A program made the position numbers and the translations under genes. The notes beneath the pieces were generated by a model. The model searched no databases, was not told where the DNA came from, and was given only the letters and a program-made list of their open reading frames with translations. Shown here in pieces: positions 51,565 through 63,587 of a stretch of 64,000 nucleotides of DNA. Within the stretch, counting starts at the first letter, position 1; every line of letters begins with the position of its first letter. The DNA comes from Hippasteria phrygiana (lineage: Eukaryota > Echinodermata > Asteroidea > Valvatida > Goniasteridae): the NCBI GenBank assembly GCA_037893225.1, contig JAZGUH010000360.1:1426001-1490000 (forward strand), in the 5' to 3' direction.

Positions 51565-52488
51565 GAAAATAATCATTGCGAGGTTTGAATTTTCTCCACA
51601 AGTTTTAACTCTAAGAAGCCGCCGATGATTGCAACATGTAGCGCCAGATCTAAGCTATCCATACATGTCAAAATTACTGTATTTGGTTTATATTTCATGC
51701 AATTATGAATGAGTAAAGCAAGTCATACCCAAGGGAATTTGACAGGCATGGAGCAATAAATAGAAGGTAATATGCACACAGATGTTGGCCGGAAAGAAAA
51801 TAAACATTGCGAGGTTTGAATTTTCTCCACAAGTTTTAACTCTAAGAAGCCGCCGATAATTGCAACATGTAGCGCCAGATCTAAGCTATCCATACATGTC
51901 AAAATTACTGAATTTGGTTGATATTTTATGCAATTATGAATGAGTAAAGCAAGTCATACCCTAGGGAATTTGACAGGCATGGATCAATAAATAGAAGGTA
52001 ATATGCACACAGATGTTGGCCGGAAAGAAAATAAACATTGCGAGGTTTGAATTTTCTCCACAAGTGTTAACTCTAAGAAGCCGCCGATAATTGCAACATG
52101 TAGCGCCAGATCTAAGCTATCCATACATGTCAAAATTACTGTATTTGGTTTATATTTCATGCAATTATGAATGAGTAAAGCAAGTCATACCCTAGGGAAT
52201 TTGACAGGCATGGAGCAATAAATAGAAGGTAATATGCACACAGATGTTGGCCGGAAAGAAAATAAACATTGCGAGGTTTGAATTTTCTCCACAAGTTTTA
52301 ACTCTAAGAAGCCGCCGATAATTGCAACATGTAGCGCCAGATCTAAGCTATCCATACATGTCAAAATTACTGAATTTGGTTGATATTTCATGCAATTATG
52401 AATGAGTAAAGCAAGTCATACCCTAGGGAATTTGACAGGCATGGATCAATAAATAGAAGGTAATATGCACACAGATGTTGGCCGGAAA
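51565..52488. repeat. Recurrent tetramer, occurrence 2
   Basis: Same subtype order as 46020-46943, 5545 bp downstream, with private cccaaggg and atattttatg changes in its first two monomers. Confidence 0.85.
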
Positions 52489-55032
52489 GAAAATAAACAT
52501 TGCGAGGTTTGAATTTTCTCCACAAGTTTTAACTCTAGGAAGCCGCCGATAATTGCAACATGTAGCGCCAGATCTAAGCTATCCATACATGTCAAAATTA
52601 CTGAATTTGGTTGATATTTCATGCAATTATGAATGAGTAAAGCAAGTCCATACCCCAGGGAATTTGACATGCATGGAGCAATAAATAGACGGTAACATGT
52701 ACACAGATGTTGGCCGGAAAGAAAATAATCATTGCGAGGTTTGAATTTTCTCCACAAGTTTTAACTCTAGGAAGCCGCCGATGATTGCAACATGTAGCGC
52801 CAGATCTAAGCTATCCATACATGTCAAAATTACTGTATTTGGTTGATATTTCATGCAATTATGAATGAGTAGAGCAAGTCCATACCCCAGGGAATTTGAC
52901 AGGCATGGATCAATAAATAGAAGGTAATATGCACACAGATGTTGGCCGGAAAGAAAATAAACATTGCGAGGTTTGAATTTTCTCCACAAGTTTTAACTCT
53001 AAGAAGCCGCCGATGATTGCAACATGTAGCGCCAGATCTAAGCTATCCATACATGTCAAAATTACTGAATTTGGTTTATATTTCATGCAATTATGAATGA
53101 GTAAAGCAAGTCATACCCTAGGGAATTTGACAGGCATGGAGCAATAAATAGAAGGTAATATGCACACAGATGTTGGCCGGAAAGAAAATAAACATTGCGA
53201 GGTTTGAATTTTCTCCACAAGTTTTAACTCTAAGAAGCCGCCGATAATTGCAACATGTAGCGCCAGATCTAAGCTATCCATACATGTCAAAATTACTGAA
53301 TTTGGTTGATATTTCATGCAATTATGAATGAGTAAAGCAAGTCATACCCTAGGGAATTTGACAGGCATGGATCAATAAATAGAAGGTAATATGCACACAG
53401 ATGTTGGCCGGAAAGAAAATAAACATTGCGAGGTTTGAATTTTCTCTACAAGTTTTAACTCTAAGAAGCCGCCGATGATTGCAACATGTAGCGCCAGATC
53501 TAAGCTATCCATACATGTCAAAATTACTGTATTTGGTTTATATTTCATGCAATTATGAATGAGTAAAGCAAGTCATACCCCAGGGAATTTGACAGGCATG
53601 GAGCAATAAATAGAAGGTAATATGCACACAGATGTTGGCCGGAAAGAAAATAAACATTGCGAGGTTTGAATTTTCTCCACAAGTTTTAACTCTAAGAAGC
53701 CGCCGATAATTGCAACATGTAGCGCCAGATCTAAGCTATCCATACATGTCAAAATTACTGAATTTGGTTGATATTTCATGCAATTATGAATGAGTAAAGC
53801 AAGTCATACCCTAGGGAATTTGACAGGCATGGATCAATAAATAGAAGGTAATATGCACACAGATGTTGGCCGGAAAGAAAATAAACATTGCGAGGTTTGA
53901 ATTTTCTCCACAAGTGTTAACTCTAAGAAGCCGCCGATAATTGCAACATGTAGCGCCAGATCTAAGCTATCCATACATGTCAAAATTACTGAATTTGGTT
54001 GATATTTCATGCAATTATGAATGAGTAAAGCAAGTCCATACCCCAGGGAATTTGACAGGCATGGAGCAATAAATAGAAGGTAATATGCACACAGATGTTG
54101 GCCGGAAAGAAAATAAACATTGCGAGGTTTGAATTTTCTCCACAAGTTTTAACTCTAAGAAGCCGCCGATAATTGCAACATGTAGCGCCAGATCTAAGCT
54201 ATCCATACATGTCAAAATTACTGAATTTGGTTGATATTTCATGCAATTATGAATGAGTAAAGCAAGTCATACCCTAGGGAATTTGACAGGCATGGATCAA
54301 TAAATAGAAGGTAATATGCACACAGATGTTGGCCGGAAAGAAAATAAACATTGCGAGGTTTGAATTTTCTCCACAAGTTTTAACTCTAAGAAGCCGCCGA
54401 TGATTGCAACATGTAGCGCCAGATCTAAGCTATCCATACATGTCAAAATTACTGTATTTGGTTTATATTTCATGCAATTATGAATGAGTAAAGCAAGTCA
54501 TACCCCAGGGAATTTGACAGGCATGGAGCAATAAATAGAAGGTAATATGCACACAGATGTTGGCCGGAAAGAAAATAAACATTGCGAGGTTTGAATTTTC
54601 TCCACAAGTTTTAACTCTAAGAAGCCGCCGATAATTGCAACATGTAGCGCCAGATCTAAGCTATCCATACATGTCAAAATTACTGAATTTGGTTGATATT
54701 TCATGCAATTATGAATGAGTAAAGCAAGTCATACCCTAGGGAATTTGACAGGCATGGATCAATAAATAGAAGGTAATATGCACACAGATGTTGGCCGGAA
54801 AGAAAATAAACATTGCGAGGTTTGAATTTTCTCCACAAGTGTTAACTCTAAGAAGCCGCCGATAATTGCAACATGTAGCGCCAGATCTAAGCTATCCATA
54901 CATGTCAAAATTACTGAATTTGGTTGATATTTCATGCAATTATGAATGAGTAAAGCAAGTCATACCCTAGGGAATTTGACAGGCATGGATCAATAAATAG
55001 AAGGTAATATGCACACAGATGTTGGCCGGAAA
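52489..55032. repeat. 11-mer HOR, copy 1 (2544 bp)
   Basis: Order: C with 50g/63a, a 232-bp 9t copy ending catggatc (52721-52952), A with gaattt, B, A with ccccaggg and no insertion, B, a 232-bp 40g copy with gacaggc (53877-54108), B, A with ccccaggg, B, B'. Its first six monomers are also the tail of the second 24-mer copy. Confidence 0.85.
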
Positions 55033-56420
55033 GAAAATAAACATTGCGAGGTTTGAATTTTCTCCACAAGTTTTAACTCTAGGAAGCCGCCGATAATTGC
55101 AACATGTAGCGCCAGATCTAAGCTATCCATACATGTCAAAATTACTGAATTTGGTTGATATTTCATGCAATTATGAATGAGTAAAGCAAGTCCATACCCC
55201 AGGGAATTTGACATGCATGGAGCAATAAATAGACGGTAACATGTACACAGATGTTGGCCGGAAAGAAAATAATCATTGCGAGGTTTGAATTTTCTCCACA
55301 AGTTTTAACTCTAGGAAGCCGCCGATGATTGCAACATGTAGCGCCAGATCTAAGCTATCCATACATGTCAAAATTACTGTATTTGGTTGATATTTCATGC
55401 AATTATGAATGAGTAGAGCAAGTCCATACCCCAGGGAATTTGACAGGCATGGATCAATAAATAGAAGGTAATATGCACACAGATGTTGGCCGGAAAGAAA
55501 ATAAACATTGCGAGGTTTGAATTTTCTCCACAAGTTTTAACTCTAAGAAGCCGCCGATGATTGCAACATGTAGCGCCAGATCTAAGCTATCCATACATGT
55601 CAAAATTACTGAATTTGGTTTATATTTCATGCAATTATGAATGAGTAAAGCAAGTCATACCCTAGGGAATTTGACAGGCATGGAGCAATAAATAGAAGGT
55701 AATATGCACACAGATGTTGGCCGGAAAGAAAATAAACATTGCGAGGTTTGAATTTTCTCCACAAGTTTTAACTCTAAGAAGCCGCCGATAATTGCAACAT
55801 GTAGCGCCAGATCTAAGCTATCCATACATGTCAAAATTACTGAATTTGGTTGATATTTCATGCAATTATGAATGAGTAAAGCAAGTCATACCCTAGGGAA
55901 TTTGACAGGCATGGATCAATAAATAGAAGGTAATATGCACACAGATGTTGGCCGGAAAGAAAATAAACATTGCGAGGTTTGAATTTTCTCCACAAGTTTT
56001 AACTCTAAGAAGCCGCCGATGATTGCAACATGTAGCGCCAGATCTAAGCTATCCATACATGTCAAAATTACTGTATTTGGTTTATATTTCATGCAATTAT
56101 GAATGAGTAAAGCAAGTCATACCCCAGGGAATTTGACAGGCATGGAGCAATAAATAGAAGGTAATATGCACACAGATGTTGGCCGGAAAGAAAATAAACA
56201 TTGCGAGGTTTGAATTTTCTCCACAAGTTTTAACTCTAAGAAGCCGCCGATAATTGCAACATGTAGCGCCAGATCTAAGCTATCCATACATGTCAAAATT
56301 ACTGAATTTGGTTGATATTTCATGCAATTATGAATGAGTAAAGCAAGTCATACCCTAGGGAATTTGACAGGCATGGATCAATAAATAGAAGGTAATATGC
56401 ACACAGATGTTGGCCGGAAA
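55033..56420. repeat. 11-mer HOR, copy 2 (6 monomers, 1388 bp)
   Basis: Matches 52489-53876 at offset 2544. The single difference I noticed is ttctctac at 53415-53645, which is ttctccac here. The seventh monomer (56421-56652) is a D-like copy with 40g and aggg, which ends the match. Confidence 0.85.
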
Positions 56421-56884
56421 GAAAATAAACATTGCGAGGTTTGAATTTTCTCCACAAGTGTTAACTCTAAGAAGCCGCCGATAATTGCAACATGTAGCGC
56501 CAGATCTAAGCTATCCATACATGTCAAAATTACTGTATTTGGTTGATATTTCATGCAATTATGAATGAGTAGAGCAAGTCCATACCCTAGGGAATTTGAC
56601 AGGCATGGAGCAATAAGTAGAGGGTAATATGCACACAGATGTTGGCCGGAAAGAAAATAAACATTGCGAGGTTTGAATTTTCTCCACAAGTTTTAACTCT
56701 AGGAAGCCGCCGATAATTGCAACATGTAGCGCCAGATCTAAGCTATCCATACATGTCAAAATTACTGAATTTGGTTGATATTTCATGCAATTATGAATGA
56801 GTAAAGCAAGTCCATACCCCAGGGAATTTGACATGCATGGAGCAATAAATAGACGGTAACATGTACACAGATGTTGGCCGGAAA

Positions 56885-57808
56885 GAAAATAATCATTGCG
56901 AGGTTTGAATTTTCTCCACAAGTTTTAACTCTAAGAAGCCGCCGATGATTGCAACATGTAGCGCCAGATCTAAGCTATCCATACATGTCAAAATTACTGT
57001 ATTTGGTTTATATTTCATGCAATTATGAATGAGTAAAGCAAGTCATACCCGAGGGAATTTGACAGGCATGGAGCAATAAATAGAAGGTAATATGCACACA
57101 GATGTTGGCCGGAAAGAAAATAAACATTGCGAGGTTTGAATTTTCTCCACAAGTTTTAACTCTAAGAAGCCGCCGATAATTGCAACATGTAGCGCCAGAT
57201 CTAAGCTATCCATACATGTCAAAATTACTGAATTTGGTTGATATTTCATGCAATTATGAATGAGTAAAGCAAGTCATACCCTAGGGAATTTGACAGGCAT
57301 GGATCAATAAATAGAAGGTAATATGCACACAGATGTTGGCCGGAAAGAAAATAAACATTGCGAGGTTTGAATTTTCTCCACAAGTGTTAACTCTAAGAAG
57401 CCGCCGATAATTGCAACATGTAGCGCCAGATCTAAGCTATCCATACATGTCAAAATTACTGTATTTGGTTTATATTTCATGCAATTATGAATGAGTAAAG
57501 CAAGTCATACCCTAGGGAATTTGACAGGCATGGAGCAATAAATAGAAGGTAATATGCACACAGATGTTGGCCGGAAAGAAAATAAACATTGCGAGGTTTG
57601 AATTTTCTCCACAAGTTTTAACTCTAAGAAGCCGCCGATAATTGCAACATGTAGCGCCAGATCTAAGCTATCCATACATGTCAAAATTACTGAATTTGGT
57701 TGATATTTCATGCAATTATGAATGAGTAAAGCAAGTCATACCCTAGGGAATTTGACAGGCATGGATCAATAAATAGAAGGTAATATGCACACAGATGTTG
57801 GCCGGAAA
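56885..57808. repeat. Recurrent tetramer, occurrence 3
   Basis: A(9t), B, 40g/63a/116t/125t copy, B, as at 46020-46943. The first monomer carries a private cccgaggg, the only instance of G at position 167 that I saw. Confidence 0.85.
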
Positions 57809-59195
57809 GAAAATAAACATTGCGAGGTTTGAATTTTCTCCACAAGTTTTAACTCTAGGAAGCCGCCGATAATTGCAACATGTAGCGCCAGATCTAAGCT
57901 ATCCATACATGTCAAAATTACTGAATTTGGTTGATATTTCATGCAATTATGAATGAGTAAAGCAAGTCCATACCCCAGGGAATTTGACATGCATGGAGCA
58001 ATAAATAGACGGTAACATGTACACAGATGTTGGCCGGAAAGAAAATAATCATTGCGAGGTTTGAATTTTCTCCACAAGTTTTAACTCTAGGAAGCCGCCG
58101 ATGATTGCAACATGTAGCGCCAGATCTAAGCTATCCATACATGTCAAAATTACTGTATTTGGTTGATATTTAATGCAATTATGAATGAGTAAAGCAAGTC
58201 ATACCCCAGGGAATTTGACAGGCATGGAGCAATAAATAGAAGGTAATATGCACACAGATGTTGGCCGGAAAGAAAATAAACATTGCGAGGTTTGAATTTT
58301 CTCCACAAGTTTTAACTCTAAGAAGCCGCCGATAATTGCAACATGTAGCGCCAGATCTAAGCTATCCATACATGTCAAAATTACTGAATTTGGTTGATAT
58401 TTCATGCAATTATGAATGAGTAAAGCAAGTCATACCCTAGGGAATTTGACAGGCATGGATCAATAAATAGAAGGTAATATGCACACAGATGTTGGCCGGA
58501 AAGAAAATAAACATTGCGAGGTTTGAATTTTCTCCACAAGTGTTAACTCTAAGAAGCCGCCGATAATTGCAACATGTAGCGCCAGATCTAAGCTATCCAT
58601 ACATGTCAAAATTACTGTATTTGGTTTATATTTCATGCAATTATGAATGAGTAAAGCAAGTCATACCCTAGGGAATTTGACAGGCATGGAGCAATAAATA
58701 GAAGGTAATATGCACACAGATGTTGGCCGGAAAGAAAATAAACATTGCGAGGTTTGAATTTTCTCCACAAGTTTTAACTCTAAGAAGCCGCCGATAATTG
58801 CAACATGTAGCGCCAGATCTAAGCTATCCATACATGTCAAAATTACTGAATTTGGTTGATATTTCATGCAATTATGAATGAGTAAAGCAAGTCATACCCT
58901 AGGGAATTTGACATGCATGGAGCAATAAATAGACGGTAATATGTACACAGATGTTGGCCGGAAAGAAAATAATCATTGCGAGGTTTGAATTTTCTCCACA
59001 AGTTTTAACTCTAGGAAGCCGCCGATGATTGCAACATGTAGCGCCAGATCTAAGCTATCCATACATGTCAAAATTACTGTATTTGGTTGATATTTAATGC
59101 AATTATGAATGAGTAAAGCAAGTCATACCCCAGGGAATTTGACATGCATGGAGCAATAAATAGACGGTAATATGCACACAGATGTTGGCCGGAAA

Positions 59196-60119
59196 GAAAA
59201 TAATCATTGCGAGGTTTGAATTTTCTCCACAAGTTTTAACTCTAAGAAGCCGCCGATGATTGCAACATGTAGCGCCAGATCTAAGCTATCCATACATGTC
59301 AAAATTACTGTATTTGGTTTATATTTCATGCAATTATGAATGAGTAAAGCAAGTCATACCCTAGGGAATTTGACAGGCATGGAGCAATAAATAGAAGGTA
59401 ATATGCACACAGATGTTGGCCGGAAAGAAAATAAACATTGCGAGGTTTGAATTTTCTCCACAAGTTTTAACTCTAAGAAGCCGCCGATAATTGCAACATG
59501 TAGCGCCAGATCTAAGCTATCCATACATGTCAAAATTACTGAATTTGGTTGATATTTCATGCAATTATGAATGAGTAAAGCAAGTCATACCCTAGGGAAT
59601 TTGACAGGCATGGATCAATAAATAGAAGGTAATATGCACACAGATGTTGGCCGGAAAGAAAATAAACATTGCGAGGTTTGAATTTTCTCCACAAGTGTTA
59701 ACTCTAAGAAGCCGCCGATAATTGCAACATGTAGCGCCAGATCTAAGCTATCCATACATGTCAAAATTACTGTATTTGGTTTATATTTCATGCAATTATG
59801 AATGAGTAAAGCAAGTCATACCCTAGGGAATTTGACAGGCATGGAGCAATAAATAGAAGGTAATATGCACACAGATGTTGACCGGAAAGAAAATAAACAT
59901 TGCGAGGTTTGAATTTTCTCCACAAGTTTTAACTCTAAGAAGCCGCCGATAATTGCAACATGTAGCGCCAGATCTAAGCTATCCATACATGTCAAAATTA
60001 CTGAATTTGGTTGATATTTCATGCAATTATGAATGAGTAAAGCAAGTCATACCCTAGGGAATTTGACAGGCATGGATCAATAAATAGAAGGTAATATGCA
60101 CACAGATGTTGGCCGGAAA
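59196..60119. repeat. Recurrent tetramer, occurrence 4
   Basis: Same order again. The third monomer (59658-59888) has a private ttgaccgg in place of ttggccgg, removing the GGCCGG landmark. It is followed by an A copy with 37g (60120-60350), as in unit Z and the 17-mer. Confidence 0.85.
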
Positions 60120-60813
60120 GAAAATAAACATTGCGAGGTTTGAATTTTCTCCACAGGTTTTAACTCTAAGAAGCCGCCGATGATTGCAACATGTAGCGCC
60201 AGATCTAAGCTATCCATACATGTCAAAATTACTGTATTTGGTTTATATTTCATGCAATTATGAATGAGTAAAGCAAGTCATACCCTAGGGAATTTGACAG
60301 GCATGGAGCAATAAATAGAAGGTAATATGCACACAGATGTTGGCCGGAAAGAAAATAAACATTGCGAGGTTTGAATTTTCTCCACAAGTTTTAACTCTAA
60401 GAAGCCGCCGATAATTGCAACATGTAGCGCCAGATCTAAGCTATCCATACATGTCAAAATTACTGAATTTGGTTGATATTTCATGCAATTATGAATGAGT
60501 AAAGCAAGTCATACCCTAGGGAATTTGACAGGCATGGATCAATAAATAGAAGGTAATATGCACACAGATGTTGGCCGGAAAGAAAATAAACATTGCGAGG
60601 TTTGAATTTTCTCCACAAGTGTTAACTCTAAGAAGCCGCCGATAATTGCAACATGTAGCGCCAGATCTAAGCTATCCATACATGTCAAAATTACTGTATT
60701 TGGTTGATATTTCATGCAATTATGAATGAGTAGAGCAAGTCCATACCCCAGGGAATTTGACAGGCATGGAGCAATAAGTAGAAGGTAATATGCACACAGA
60801 TGTTGGCCGGAAA

Positions 60814-62200
60814 GAAAAAAAACATTGCGAGGTTTGAATTTTCTCCACAAGTTTTAACTCTAAGAAGCCGCCGATGATTGCAACATGTAGCGCCAGATCT
60901 AAGCTATCCATACATGTCAAAATTACTGAATTTGGTTTATATTTCATGCAATTATGAATGAGTAAAGCAAGTCATACCCTAGGGAATTTGACAGGCATGG
61001 AGCAATAAATAGAAGGTAATATGCACACAGATGTTGGCCGGAAAGAAAATAAACATTGCGAGGTTTGAATTTTCTCCACAAGTTTTAACTCTAAGAAGCC
61101 GCCGATAATTGCAACATGTAGCGCCAGATCTAAGCTATCCATACATGTCAAAATTACTGAATTTGGTTGATATTTCATGCAATTATGTATGAGTAAAGCA
61201 AGTCATACCCTAGGGAATTTGACAGGCATGGATCAATAAATAGAAGGTAATATGCACACAGATGTTGGCCGGAAAGAAAATAAACATTGCGAGGTTTGAA
61301 TTTTCTCCACAAGTTTTAACTCTAAGAAGCCGCCGATGATTGCAACATGTAGCGCCAGATCTAAGCTATCCATACATGTCAAAATTACTGTATTTGGTTT
61401 ATATTTCATGCAATTATGAATGAGTAAAGCAAGTCATACCCCAGGGAATTTGACAGGCATGGAGCAATAAATAGAAGGTAATATGCACACAGATGTTGGC
61501 CGGAAAGAAAATAAACATTGCGAGGTTTGAATTTTCTCCACAAGTTTTAACTCTAAGAAGCCGCCGATAATTGCAACATGTAGCGCCAGATCTAAGCTAT
61601 CCATACATGTCAAAATTACTGAATTTGGTTGATATTTCATGCAATTATGAATGAGTAAAGCAAGTCATACCCTAGGGAATTTGACAGGCATGGATCAATA
61701 AATAGAAGGTAATATGCACACAGATGTTGGCCGGAAAGAAAATAAACATTGCGAGGTTTGAATTTTCTCCACAAGTGTTAACTCTAAGAAGCCGCCGATA
61801 ATTGCAACATGTAGCGCCAGATCTAAGCTATCCATACATGTCAAAATTACTGAATTTGGTTGATATTTCATGCAATTATGAATGAGTAAAGCAAGTCCAT
61901 ACCCCAGGGAATTTGACAGGCATGGAGCAATAAATAGAAGGTAATATGCACACAGATGTTGGCCGGAAAGAAAATAAACATTGCGAGGTTTGAATTTTCT
62001 CCACAAGTTTTAACTCTAAGAAGCCGCCGATAATTGCAACATGTAGCGCCAGATCTAAGCTATCCATACATGTCAAAATTACTGTATTTGGTTTATATTT
62101 CATGCAATTATGAATGAGTAAAGCAAGTCATACCCTAGGGAATTTGACAGGCATGGAGCAATAAGTAGAAGGTAATATGCACACAGATGTTGGCCGGAAA
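60814..62200. repeat. 6-mer HOR, copy 1 (1387 bp)
   Basis: Order: A with the 6a change and gaattt, B with a private tatgtatg (61188), A with ccccaggg, B, a 232-bp 40g copy with gacaggc (61738-61969), and a 63a/116t/125t copy ending aataagtag. The third to fifth monomers also resemble 53415-54108. Confidence 0.88.
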
Positions 62201-63587
62201 GAAAAAAAACATTGCGAGGTTTGAATTTTCTCCACAAGTTTTAACTCTAAGAAGCCGCCGATGATTGCAACATGTAGCGCCAGATCTAAGCTATCCATAC
62301 ATGTCAAAATTACTGAATTTGGTTTATATTTCATGCAATTATGAATGAGTAAAGCAAGTCATACCCTAGGGAATTTGACAGGCATGGAGCAATAAATAGA
62401 AGGTAATATGCACACAGATGTTGGCCGGAAAGAAAATAAACATTGCGAGGTTTGAATTTTCTCCACAAGTTTTAACTCTAAGAAGCCGCCGATAATTGCA
62501 ACATGTAGCGCCAGATCTAAGCTATCCATACATGTCAAAATTACTGAATTTGGTTGATATTTCATGCAATTATGAATGAGTAAAGCAAGTCATACCCTAG
62601 GGAATTTGACAGGCATGGATCAATAAATAGAAGGTAATATGCACACAGATGTTGGCCGGAAAGAAAATAAACATTGCGAGGTTTGAATTTTCTCCACAAG
62701 TTTTAACTCTAAGAAGCCGCCGATGATTGCAACATGTAGCGCCAGATCTAAGCTATCCATACATGTCAAAATTACTGTATTTGGTTTATATTTCATGCAA
62801 TTATGAATGAGTAAAGCAAGTCATACCCCAGGGAATTTGACAGGCATGGAGCAATAAATAGAAGGTAATATGCACACAGATGTTGGCCGGAAAGAAAATA
62901 AACATTGCGAGGTTTGAATTTTCTCCACAAGTTTTAACTCTAAGAAGCCGCCGATAATTGCAACATGTAGCGCCAGATCTAAGCTATCCATACATGTCAA
63001 AATTACTGAATTTGGTTGATATTTCATGCAATTATGAATGAGTAAAGCAAGTCATACCCTAGGGAATTTGACAGGCATGGATCAATAAATAGAAGGTAAT
63101 ATGCACACAGATGTTGGCCGGAAAGAAAATAAACATTGCGAGGTTTGAATTTTCTCCACAAGTGTTAACTCTAAGAAGCCGCCGATAATTGCAACATGTA
63201 GCGCCAGATCTAAGCTATCCATACATGTCAAAATTACTGAATTTGGTTGATATTTCATGCAATTATGAATGAGTAAAGCAAGTCCATACCCCAGGGAATT
63301 TGACAGGCATGGAGCAATAAATAGAAGGTAATATGCACACAGATGTTGGCCGGAAAGAAAATAAACATTGCGAGGTTTGAATTTTCTCCACAAGTTTTAA
63401 CTCTAAGAAGCCGCCGATAATTGCAACATGTAGCGCCAGATCTAAGCTATCCATACATGTCAAAATTACTGTATTTGGTTTATATTTCATGCAATTATGA
63501 ATGAGTAAAGCAAGTCATACCCTAGGGAATTTGACAGGCATGGAGCAATAAATAGAAGGTAATATGCACACAGATGTTGGCCGGAAA
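62201..63587. repeat. 6-mer HOR, copy 2 (1387 bp)
   Basis: Matches copy 1 monomer for monomer at offset 1387. The two differences I noticed are tatgaatg in the second monomer and aataaatag in the sixth (63357-63587). Confidence 0.88.

Larger units (their letters stand above)
49025..53876. repeat. 24-mer HOR, copy 2 (21 monomers)
   Basis: Matches 43480-48331 at offset 5545. The six differences I noticed are atatgtac at 51081, 116t in the E-like copy 51334-51564, cccaaggg in 51565-51795, atattttatg in 51796-52026, ttctctac in 53415-53645, and aaatag in place of aaagag near 53842. The amplified monomers of copy 1 are absent because the match ends before them. Confidence 0.88.
56421..60813. repeat. 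Mosaic block (19 monomers)
   Basis: No single unit repeats through this block. It contains two copies of the tetramer (56885-57808 and 59196-60119, 2311 bp apart), with C and E-like monomers between them. Several monomers are hybrids: 58041-58271 and 58965-59195 have tttaatgc but no insertion with ccccaggg, and 58734-58964 is B on the left and C-like on the right without the insertion. It reads as fragments of the 24-mer reshuffled by exchange. Confidence 0.8.
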
